In this document: piece by piece, positions 39,201-51,200 of the stretch
Layout: every line of letters begins with the position of its first letter
Numbering within the stretch: position 1 is the first letter of the stretch
Source of the DNA: Amblyornis subalaris
Lineage: Eukaryota > Chordata > Aves > Passeriformes > Ptilonorhynchidae
DNA length: 64,000 bases
Direction of reading: 5' to 3'
Assembly: GCA_018881555.1 (NCBI GenBank)
Contig: JACAXG010000076.1
Coordinates: 1,436,003-1,500,002 of the forward strand
The notes under the pieces: model-generated
Databases searched by the model: none
Told to the model about the DNA's origin: nothing
Seen by the model: the letters and a program-made list of their open reading frames with translations, nothing else
Position numbers and translations under genes: made by a program

Positions 39201-42200
39201 GCTGGCGCGGGAATGCGGGGAGCCCGTCCGCAGCGCCGCGGCGAGAGCCTCGCAGCCGCCGCGCGGGGCTTTAATTGAGACATGCTGTCAAAGTGACAAA
39301 CACATTTGCATACAGTCTATTTATTTTCGTTGGAAAGGTCTGCAGTCTGCTGTTGGTTGAACATTCTTAATCAGCTCGCTGCAAGTGAGCCGGCAGCGAG
39401 CTGTCCTGTGCTGGGTGCTTCTCTTCATTACATGACAGATTAGCTAAAGGGGGATGGGCTAGCGAGCCAGCAGCAACCTTTAATTTTAACTCATTATCTT
39501 TCACCCTAGAGTGAGGGAGTTTCTCGCTTTTCCAAACACAGTTGTGTATCTGCAGTTGTTAGGCTACAAAAAATATCAGTAAAATATCTTGAAATGCCCG
39601 TGAAAGCATCAGCACTTCAGCTGATGGTTCACCAAAATTTAGCATTATTTATCTGACTGGAGGAGATTACGTAGTGTCCTGGCTCATCTTGGTGAGTGGT
39701 GATCAGGCATCATTGGAGAGCTTTGTTTATTATGGAATTGCTTTAATGATGCTTTATGCAATACTAAGACGTACCAGGAAGGCTCTCCATGATGGTGAAA
39801 AGGATTTTAGCCAGATCGCCTGGGGCAATGCAATAAAGATCTAAACAAAATGTTCTTCGTAAGACACCAGCGTGGGAGGGTGGGACCACAGCTTTTCCTC
39901 GATGTGACTTTGCATGCTTTACCCAGGTGTACCTTTCATCTTGATCCTTGGATCAATACAGGAACTATCACCATGGACTCCAGGACAACTGTACTCAACA
40001 AGTAGCAGAAGCAGTACAGGCAACTCAGGGTTTAATGTGGGGAGTGGGGAGAAGAGTGAAGAATTTTCAAGCCAAGGCCAAGATTCAAATGAGAACTTTG
40101 TAGAACTGAGTAGTGCTCTCTGTTTTGGGGAAGAGCAAGGTTAATTATTATGGCAGACCCAGTGCTACAGAGAACATCTTTTGTGGTGCNGGGCTGATGG
40201 TTGGACTTGATGATCTTAACAGTCTTTTTCAACCTTAATTATTCTGTGGTTCTGTAAATATCTTAGTACTTGCTTTCTTCTAGTTTTTGTCTTAAAACCT
40301 GACCAAAATGTACTTAAAGCATTAGAACACATGCTGCATATTCAACTGCCAGAGCTGTCCTTGGGATCCTCCCCAGTGTGCCAGGCAGGGCAGGCACTGG
40401 GAGCCCAGTAACCACTGACCAGGGCGGAGTGGGACTCTAATCCAGGTGATGTGTGGCTCGGGTATTTAGAGCTTTTGTTTCCATGCCCACACTTGTGCTT
40501 TTTAGATAGAACACACATCTCTCTGTTATCTTGGAGCTGTTTGGAGCATAAACACTACACAGTGTCACAGTGACTGTTTTGAACATGTTCCTTGTCCAAG
40601 CAAGCAGCTATTGGGGCTGCTTTGGCAGGACCCACAGCATTCATACAGGATTGGTACCTGTGCCCAGTGTTCCCACCAGTCTGTGAGAGGTAGTGTGAGC
40701 ACACAGGATGAGCTCAGGGACTTTAAAAATAAATCGACATTTAGGAACGTTCTTCCCCAGGAGCTTTTCCATAGTCAGTAGCACCACTGATCTAGTAAAA
40801 TTGAACCAGCAAATGATAAGCTGCCAGAAACATCACTTCTTGGGAAAGGGAATCATTTCATTAGAAGCAAGTGATCCTGGCAGTTCTGTACAGCTCTCTA
40901 ATTGTGTCTGTTATAATTAGAATGTCTTTTGTCAGCCTAGATGGGTTTATGTTTTTTTATGGCTTGTTTTTATTTACCAGCAAATAGGATATTTAATTCC
41001 GTTTCTGTACCAAAATGTAAAGCTTAAGAAAATACAAAGGACTCGTCCAAGTATATATTCAGTGGAGAGATTCAGTCATGTTCCACTCTTGATGCAAACT
41101 ACAGAGAATCAGTGATCTGGGGACTAATGTAAATAACTATGAGACAAATGGAAAATACACTAATGTACTGAAGCAGCTTGTGTGACTGGGGAGAGGCTTC
41201 TCCAGGTTCTCTTCCCTCTCATTCTGACTACTGTTAGGTCTTTTGCAGGCCATAGGATGGAAATTGCCATCTTATTTGCTGTTTTGAGCCCTTTTGCTGT
41301 CAATGAACGTGTTCATTTTTCCTATTCACAGTCTGCATTTGGACACACGGAACAAACAACTCTGCTTTGTAGGGCAGTGCTCTTCTTCCAGGAGATTAAA
41401 TGGCATTAAGAGGTCAGGGGGAAGATGGGGAGAACACCAGCCAGCTACATTCCAGGAATGCAGAACTGGATCGCTGAGGCCAGAGGCAGCAGAGGAGGGA
41501 TTATCTCCAGGGTAAAAGGGATGAAGTAGGGAAGGGAGGAAGGCTCCTTTGCCAGACCCTGTGACTCCCTTCACACCCAGGTGCATCAGAACAATAGCAG
41601 ATTCCCCTGGATCACAGCAGGCATTGTGTGGCACTGAGGTAGAAACCAAAGGGGAAAGGGGAAAACAAGTTCATTTGCTAATATTCATGCAACTGTATGC
41701 TCTGGTTGCAGAGCCAGCTCCTCTTCTGGCCACTCTGAGCTGCTCAGACAATAGCAGGACCTTCATTAAGAAAATGAGCCTCCCTTCCACTCTTCCCCAC
41801 AGATGAGCAATGTGGGCTCCTATTTCCTTTCTGTGGAGCCACATGTGGTTTCCTCCCTCTCTCCATTTGATTCTTTATGGATTTAGCAAAAGTATAAATA
41901 TAGTTCTTTAAAATTTTTTTGTCTTCAGAAAGCATGTCTTCCACTCTTATTTTTCCCTCACTCATTTCTTTGACAGTTCCTTTCAGGAAGGAATCCAGTG
42001 AAAGTAGAAGTCACCTTGCAAGAAAGACAAATGTGTTGGCCCGGAAGCATTTGTCCATATAACATCTGCTTGAGGCCACTCATGTCCCAGCAGGTTCTCA
42101 GGGGACAGTGTTCTTAGAGGAGTAAAACTGATGTCACTGGACAAGACTATGCAGTGGATTGAAATGCTGCTTTGTGGTGTGCAGGATTCGGAAAGATGGC

Positions 42201-45200
42201 AATCCATGGGGTGGGAGTTAGGGAAAGCGTGCACTTGCCATGTGTCAGTCTGTGACAATGAGCCCTGTTGCTCTCCTTGGACAGGTAAGCAGCACCTGCA
42301 GAGCGTGCCCAGGGTCTCTGCCTCTCCTGCACCCACTCCCAGGGCTTCCCCAGAAGCAGCCNCAGCTGAGTTCTCTCTAGCCACTGCAGCAATGGAGTCC
42401 CTGTGGGCCTGGTGCCATGCAGGAATTCATGGTTTGCAGTGAGGTTGTGTGGCCCCAGCTCTGCATCCAACAGATGTGTTCATCCACGAAAAAGCACATT
42501 CCAGACTGTGGCTTTTAGTATTTTCCAGCTGTCTTGGTATTTCAAACATTCCTTAAGCAGGGATGTTCAGAATAACTGTCCTGCCCTGGGTACATCGTAT
42601 CGGGTGCTGGAACGCCTGGATGTGTGAAGGGAATGCTGGTGGATCTGACCTCCCAGGGCTTGTGACAAGCGACAGTAGCTGTAATGTGTCTGCAGAGTTT
42701 CCTTGTTAGTCCTGTTCTGGTGAGGAACCCATAAATATCTCGTAGAGAGGATCTTTGTCCATCACTGCTGGCATGTGGAAGGAGAGTTGTGCTTTATAAA
42801 TAATACATACATAGAAAATAAATACATCAGTACATGCAAGGCTAACCAAATCACCTAGATTGACAACTTGAGGAGAGTGCGGAGTGTCTTATGGATGACT
42901 TGCTTCTCTATCAATGTAGATCAGCATCCAGAAGCTTCTTATGTATTACTTAAGAAGTTGATATGTGCAGTTAGGCCAGAACTGTCTGAATTGACTTCTG
43001 GGCCACTNGATTAAACGAGGAGATTAAAGGAAAAGAGTGTGTGAAACATATGATTCTTCTAAGTGCNGACCCCACTGTGACTGTTTGTTTGGCCAGGCAT
43101 TTTTTGGATTTGCCCTTCAGAGCTGGGCTGATGAATACCAAATAAAACAGCTGAGTGCCAGGCTGCAGATGGTGGGTCCATGTTGCNGCCAGTTATGCAG
43201 CCTGGCTCTGTAGATGATGAAGCTGAGCAAAACAGAGAGTCATTGCTGTTTATAGAACTCTTTAAATGAGAGACCATCTCTTCCTTCTTTCTTTTTTCTG
43301 TGTGAGTATTCCACTTGCTAGAGAGGAATAGCTGTTTAAAGGTAAGGGATATGTCCATTTTCCAGCATTTTAAATCATGTGGGTTACATGATCTCTTTGA
43401 TTTGACTTCCAGCATCAGGACCACAGAAAGCCAACGTAAAGCTGACAAAATGAGCAGTTNAAAAAGAAAACATACACTAAACAGTGTGGCTTTTTTCTTT
43501 ATATTTAATATTACATTGCTGGATTTTATAGTATTTTAAATGAAAAATATATGTAGTTAGTTCCATGTTGACAATGTCCTTGAGGATTTGACAGTGAGAT
43601 TTTCCAGCAGTTGCTCTTCGTTAGAATCCTGGTGGTGTTTAATAAGGCAGCCAAACTGCTGGCACCTCGGGCTCGTGTTTGTTCTCCGAGGGCTCGGGGC
43701 TGCTGCAGTAAGCACATCGACCAGGGCTGATCATTACAAGGGCGTACGCCACCATGAATAAAAATGTCACACGTTCTCCCATCTCACAGCGGTACAAAAT
43801 GTCAGTCCTGTCAAACAGACATTGCAGGTAGCAGTGAGCAGTCAGTACAAATTGGGAAGCCGAATATTCCCCCAGCTTTCTGATATTCTTCATCTGAAGC
43901 AGAAGAAAAACAGTTGTTAACCTATTAGCTGTGATTTTAAACTCTGCTGAGGTAGTAGATGGATAGGCTTTAACACATGGAGAAATATATTCCTGGGGTC
44001 TGGGATTTTTTGCAACATGACTCTCCATCCGTGTATGTTGAGAAACAGAATGAAAACAAGTTGCAGCAAAGTGAACCTCATTTTGGTAGAAGTCTTTCAG
44101 AAATATGAACATCATCTCAGTGAGATTCACTTTCAACCCCTTCTCTGTTTTACCTCTGTGAATAGTTCTACAAAACCTCTCTTTGCTGGTTTGCTGTAAT
44201 CCTGAAAGGGCCTGGTTCAATGAGTTAGGAGAGTTTTCCTTCCCGGTCCTGTCATCATGCAGCAACATCACAGAGAGTTGGGGTTTTATTCTCCTTCTGG
44301 ACAAATGAAGATTGTGCTGCTTCATGGTAAGGCCCATTGTGTGGTAGAGAGTCCGTAGGATGTGTTCCTTCCTGGCTTAGTACCTGGAACACAGCTCTGT
44401 CTTCCAGAGTTACNCACCTAGGACTGAGGAATGGATATTGTCAGTGCAGGATTCTGCTGTTCTGCAGGGTCCAGAAAAACATCTAGTGCAAAAAGTTAAG
44501 TGCAAAGGGGTGCCAAAATATCAAAGAAATAACAAGAAATTATACCAAATCACCAGTGGTTGCCCGAGGAGAAAAGGAGAGCAGGTGAAAGGGGCTGCAG
44601 TGTTCTTTGTCACAGTGAGTATCTCAAAGAAATGGACTCAAAGTCCATTCTCTGTGTAGAAATTTCTTTGGTTTTTTTCTGACACCTCCTCAGAACAAAA
44701 AACCTGGTGTGTGTTTAAAGTAGTGAATGGTGTCAAATGAATCCCTTGCCCAAACAGCAGTGAGTGCTGGAGCAAATTGCCAAGGAGGGCCCAGCGAGGG
44801 GCAGTGGTGGCAAAGCTCTGCAGAACCAGAGCAGAAAAGGTGGGAGGGGGCTCAGCAGAACCCAGGCCTGCTCCTGCCTTCTGTGGTTACCTGTCTGCAG
44901 CAGGATCCTCAGTCATCGAAGGCCTCACTACATGGAAACAAAATGGAAACATCGAGTGTGAGGCTTCTTGGAACCAGAGCANCTCTAAAGTGAATTAAAT
45001 ATTTTGTGTTCTGTAGGCATCTGTTTCCTGTGGAAGAGGTACCTACTGCACATAGCTCGGTGTGCCGTGGCTTTCAGACTGTGGTCTGCAGCACTTGGGC
45101 TCTCTGCCAAGTAAATAAGAGGCTGTTGACAGGCATCTCCTTTGGAAAATGTCAGGAGTCCTCAAACTGCAAAGTGTCAAATAATATCAGTTTAATGGTT

Positions 45201-48200
45201 GAGGGGTATTTTGTGTTTGTTTAGAAGAACTGAATGCACATATAGATTGGAGGAGGTCAGGGTTGATGTTCAGCTGCATAGCACATAGAAAGTGAGAGAG
45301 GATAACTAAGTGGTCACTGTCTCAGATTTTACTGATATCACCTTTTGTGGGTTTTACTGCTTGTTTGCTTAGGACAGGGACTTTCCTGTCACTGGAGCTG
45401 GGACATGATCAGAAGTCTTGACAGGTCTTTAAAACATAGATATACCATTACAGGTTAACCAATACTACATCACATTCCTCCTATCTACAGCACAAAACAA
45501 CATGCCCTGCTTTGGGCAGGGCCTGTTTAAGGCTCCTGAACATATAGAGAAATATATCCATTTAGTTTTCAAAAAATCTTCCCTTTTTCTCCATAATTGC
45601 AGACAAAATAAATAAAATACCATTCAGTTCTACAGCCCAGGAGTTTATTATTTAAGCCGTGTGTTTTTAGAACAGCATCAGTTATCAACAATAGTAATCC
45701 ACAGTGGTGTTCCTGTGGTTTTGGGATTTTGGCTTTAGGCATTGCTGCATTTTTGCCAGACGTGTTCTACCTTCCCAGTCTACAAATGTGGCTTGAAGAA
45801 TGAGGCATCCCTTAAAACATGGAGATTATTTTTATCACAGGACCCAGCAGATTTCTGTTGAAGCATTTCAGAGTGTAACTTAAAAATATATGCTGTAAAG
45901 CATACACTGTTCCTGTCATCCCCGTTTGTGAGCTGTACATATGGGAGCATGTAAAAAGCAGAGTGTGCTGTGCAGGGATCTGGACGGATAATAAAACAGC
46001 TGCCTCGTAGATTCCATCTGCCTTCTCTACTGAATCTTTTTAGGTACCAGACATTTTTCAGTGTTGTTATTTTCTCCCTTTTTTTTTGAGTGTTCAGTTG
46101 AGGTCCAGCATGTTCTCCCAAAGTCAGCACTTCAGATCTCTTGCAGCCTGGTGTGTGAGCCTGGGTTCATCCAGCACAGGGCATCTCTCTCCCATGTCTC
46201 ATTGGCTTTAAAGAATACTGGCAGCTTTCAAACCAGTCCTCAATTTCTGAAGGAAATAAGATATTCGTGTAAAAAATCTTTGCTTTTGAAATTATTGGAA
46301 ACACCCTCACTGCTAACTGAGTAAGAGAAACACTTCTTTCTCCGGATACTAACAAACCAGTTTTCATCTGGTTGTGTTTCCTTTTTGCATTTCTTTCTGA
46401 TTGCACTTGTTGCTGCACATGAACTAGCACCTCTAATTACTCACAAAGGCTCTGTTTTGAATACTACCTTAAAAAAATCTCAAAAAGACATCCACAATTA
46501 GTTTGAGATAATATTCTGTTCACGAGCTGTTACCTTGCAGACCAAAAATGGTCTTTTTGTAATGTTTTCTCTAGTATAAAAACCTAAATAGCTGTATTGT
46601 GAAAGTTCCTTGGGTATATAATAGCTACTTTATGAGATGTGGGATCTATAATTTTTAAATAGTATTTTGATAGTGTGAAAGTGAATGTAAGATTTTTCTT
46701 GCTCCAGCATCTCATAGCTTAAAGTCACTTGTCTGATAATTAGTAAAGCAGTGCCAGATCTGCAGTCATAAAATTGGCTTTCTGCAAATTTTCTGTCTTG
46801 TTGCTTCAGAAGCATGTAGAATGAGACAATTAAGCAAATATCCAGAGGAAAAAGGTATGCTGGTAAACAGCTATTGGTAAGAAAGTGCTAATTTAGACGT
46901 TTCTCCCCTTCACAGGAAAAAACATAGTACATACATTTAGGACCATACCTAGAATAGCAATTTAGCAGCTTTTAGCACTGCAGCCATGAGCTGGTTTGTG
47001 CCGATTCATCCTTACAGCCCAGGTAATTAAATTGATATTCCAACACAGCTTCACCTGCTGACCTTTTAGAAACAATGTGTTTTGCTGCATTAACAAATTA
47101 ACTTCAAATCAGTGGCTCTTCCAGTAAACATGGTCTGCACGGAGTTCGAACATACTTGCTTATCCCATGGTGCTGACAGACAGTAGCACCACCACAGAAC
47201 GTGCGGCACTGGTGAAGGGCAGTCTCTGTTCCCTGCGGGTCCCTCCCCTCTGCCCTGGGCCTGCTCCTGGCTGTGCTTCACAGCACTGATTTAAGCCATG
47301 CTGTCCCTGTCCCTGTTCATTGGAGAGAGCACTGCTGGCAGTGCTGGTTTTGTCTTATCCTTCTGTTCACATCTCCTTGGGGCTCAGCAGTGCAATATGT
47401 GGTGCAATACATACAAACTTCACAACAAACTTCATTCCTGGGAGCACTTCAGTGGATAACATAAATTTGAATCTGAGCATTGCATTTGCCTGTGTTGTTA
47501 CAAACACTGAGGTCACAGTTCTGAGAGTTAACACGATTACACCTACACCTTTAATCTTTTCCCAGAGCAGCATTTGTGTGTGTCTTTATTGTGGAAACAC
47601 ATAGAATTATTTTTTGATCAGAGATGAAAGCTTAATCGTATGTGTTATCTAAATCTCAGCTGGAAAAAGTAATCTAGTGACAGGATAAGGATATGAAAGT
47701 ATTGGCTCCTGTGAAGGAGTAGTTTATTGTAACATAAATATATAGAGTGTCTGTAGTATGTTTNTTTTCACTTACATAGAACTGAAATTATACTTGCACA
47801 AGTAGTTTTGTGTTCTGGCCGTCATGGCCATCATGATGCTTTAAGGTCTGACTTGTAATTGTTGGCCACTTAGGAGTAAAATCCAGGACAGGATCTGAAC
47901 ACGAGCTCACCTCTAAGGTGAAAAGTTTAACTGCATGAAAAGTTTAACNGGATTGGGGGTTTTTCCATGCTCTTATATGTCTGGTGTGAGGCCTTCCCTT
48001 TAAGTTTTCACAAGCCCTAAAATCACTCTTGAGATTTTAGTGAAAGTGTTTTTGAGTATCCTGGTCTTCATTTGCATAAATATAGTCTACAACACCTGGA
48101 CCTCGAGGTCCAAGAATCCAGCTTGAACATCTTTGTTGTCTCGGTAAATTTTGGCTGACTGGTCTGGAGTGCTGCCCCTGCTGCCTTTGGTGTGACAGGA

Positions 48201-51200
48201 GCTGTGTTCAGCCCCACGGGTACCTGTCCCACTGGCACACATCGTACACCATGAGATTTGTCACTGGTTTGGAAAAATAAAATAAGAAAAGTTGCATTTT
48301 GTGAGGTGAGTATGAAGGTAAATCACGTGCTGTCACCTGCTCATGCTGCTTTTGCCAGGACATCAGAGATGTTTCCATGCAGGTGACTTTAATTTAGTCT
48401 CCACTTTGCTGCAGCAGCACAGACTCCGCCCGCCGCGGCCGCCGCCCCCAAAGATCCAGCGCTCGTCCAGGCCCGTGAGTAGCTGGGGATTGTTTCACTG
48501 CCGCAGCTTAACACTGCCTGAGTTACGCTCTCGTAGCATTACTAAACCCTGGTAGTTTGGATTGTCAAACTCTGCACAAAAGCCGTGTGTGAATTATGCT
48601 CCTAAACTGCCTTCTNTCTGCTGCGGCACAGCCCTTGGACCCGCGGGTGTTCTGCTTTTCTCTGACGAGTCCTGCAGCTCTCGGGCAGCTCTGCAGGTAA
48701 CTGGTGCTGCTCTGGCAACGTCTGGTTTGACTTTTGCGGTGATCTCTTACACAACAAAGCCCTGCTAGACTGGCTGGCAGAAGTTTTTAGCCAGTAAGCT
48801 TTTGAAGACTTGCACTGAACTCAAATATGAAAGGAAGCAGAAGTCGGAAAATATTTATTCTCTGCAAGTTATGCTTTAGATTAATTTGGGATGCTTAATG
48901 TTTCTTCATGGGGCAGATGTGAATACACTTGAAGACAGCGAGGTTGATATGTGGCAGTAGAACATTGGTACCATGTTATGGGTGACACACTGGGTAATTA
49001 CATGGTATAAAACAAAGGCACAGCAGGTTGGCCAGAGGAAGGGACACTTCCATGGAAGAACTGCACAGAAATTATTGGCAGTGCAGTACCATGTTAGGTA
49101 GGAATACCTTATCTCAGCAGTTTTTCCCCCAAAACACTTACTGTAGGACCGTTTGTACCTATGGACTATGCCAGAAGGCTTTAAAACTGGAGACTCTGCT
49201 GGGTCTGCACCAGGTATTTTTCTTTTTTAGGGGCACAGGCAAGAAGTATCAGTTTAGGAGGGGTGTTGATTTTTGCAACAGCCTTGGAAGATATTTATGT
49301 GTATTCAGGACTTCAGCTTTATTAATATAGTTCTCCCCCAAATCATCTTACTTCTTGCTTCCTTATCCATGTGGATAAGAGAGAGATGCAAGTTTTCAAA
49401 TCTAATCTTGCTAAAACTTGTTAAAGTGTGTTCTGGATGAGCAGGTAACTGGTTAACAAGTGCACTTGGGTGTGTGTTTTAACTTTTGATCTCTGGTGCA
49501 TGTTCCTGTGTGACATTTCAATAGCATGTGTTTCTTCTCCTCCCTCTTTTTAACTCTGGGTGTTTAGCTTAACAGAGTCATTTTTATGGACTTTTCCCCT
49601 GAAGATTTCTGTTTTCTGTGTTTAAGAAGTAGCATTGACTATGATTATATGTGTTCTCTTAAATGCAATTGGCATGGGAGACCCTCCCAGATGTGTTACA
49701 CTGGGATCAGACTTTCCATATCCTGTGAGGTTCCTGTAGTGCTTCAATGCCCTTGTGTTCCACGTTTGGCAGGTGTAAGGGGGCATGTTGTGATTCCTCT
49801 GTACCAAAGTTGCTGAACAGTATTGTTCAAATGGAGTCATTTATTATGTAGAAGTCTTGTTAAGACTGTTTAATCTCCCAGCTGTAGTGTATTAATAGTC
49901 CTCACTGTAACGTGTTTGGTTCAACTGTCTGCTCCCAATGTGATTGATAAAAGGTTGGAAATGTAATAATGAAAGCTCCTGTTGCATTCATCTGGCTGTG
50001 TCAGTAAATGGAACAGAAAAGCTTCATTCATCAAGAGGAAATTCAAGATAAATGTAAATGATTATAATCAATCCCAAAAATATGCTTGTACCAAATATAC
50101 ATAAATTTGTTGTTGTTCAGAGCTGTTATTTGGCTTTTAATAGTTGAAACACATTTCTGTGTGTGTAAATAATACTTTGTGCAGGCTGTTTTTTCCCTCT
50201 CCAGCTTGGCAGCTCTTACAGAGGTGGGTATCAGCAAGTGATTTACCCTGGCCTTGTACACAAGCACTGAAGGAGGGGACCAGGTCCCTCTGCTCTTCTA
50301 ACCAGAGCCACATAACACCAGAATTCCTGAGAAATACTTGTGCTGTGATGAGGAATCCATGGGCACTAGTGCTTGCAATATGAGTAATTGCTAATAATAA
50401 ACCAAAAACACAGACCAAAAAAAGGTTAAGGAAGCAGAATAGAGATGTTCTTTGCATTCTGCTGCTTTGGAAATGAGTGGTAGTGGTATTATGAAAGAGA
50501 GAGGGTTGTTGCTTGTAATTAATGGAGATCTTTTTGGATTAATAGTGGCTGTTTGGAAACTTTATTCAATTAGAAAAAGTTAAAATATAATAATTACGCA
50601 TAAAGTTGATGGGGACAGTAATAAGCACATCCAACCCTTCTGTTGTAGAAGTTTACCTTTTTTCTTTTGGCTGTGTGCTCACGTAATTGGATTTCTTTGA
50701 TACTTTTGCATTTGATAAGCATTTAACCTTGCCTGTGTGGCTATGTGAGACTCAAAATCCAGCAAGGAATTGACTTGATTCCTGGCTTTTCCCTGCAGTT
50801 CCCCGTGAACAATGCTCTAAATCCCACTTAGCATTGTCACCCTGCACTGCACTGGGCTGGGGGCCCTCGGAGCCATCCCAAACTCTCATCTCTCCCCCTC
50901 CTCAGCAGCACACCCACCCAAAAGGTGAAAGTGTTCACAGCACACTGACAAGCCAGCTTTACACATCAGCTCCCAGCTCCCATTTAATTAAGCAGCTTGC
51001 TTTCTTCCTCTCTTTTCCTTTCTCCTTCGTGCTCTCCTCTCCCCCGTTCCTCCTGCCTCTCGCCCCCCTCTCTCACACTCCTCTCTCCTGGTGTCTCCCT
51101 GTTTTATCAGCCCTAATGAAGCAGTATTCTTCATCGATCCTGCTGATTGCCAGCCCATTCCTTTTGTTTGTTGGCACCGAGCCATTCTGCCGCGCTCTGA

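Larger units (their letters stand above)
37294..48414 (+). other. DENND1A: DENND1A intron (11.1 kb) upstream of cassette exon
   Basis: The intron runs from gtaggt to the tandem acceptor gcagcag. It contains the CpG-rich element at 39060-39540, a CR1 fragment at 40181-40256, a 232-codon antisense open frame at 43639-44337 and a homeodomain-type cluster near 47010-47110, all listed separately. A pseudo-exon near 42185-42284 was rejected. The rest is unique intronic sequence. Confidence 0.8.

Noticed and set aside
42185..42284. Exon-like segment with acceptor gtgtgcag and donor acag|gtaagc, open in one frame.
   Set aside because: At 100 nt it would shift the DENND1A frame between two phase-0 exons, and its translation resembles nothing in the family. 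Treated as a pseudo-exon; a poison-exon role cannot be excluded without RNA data.
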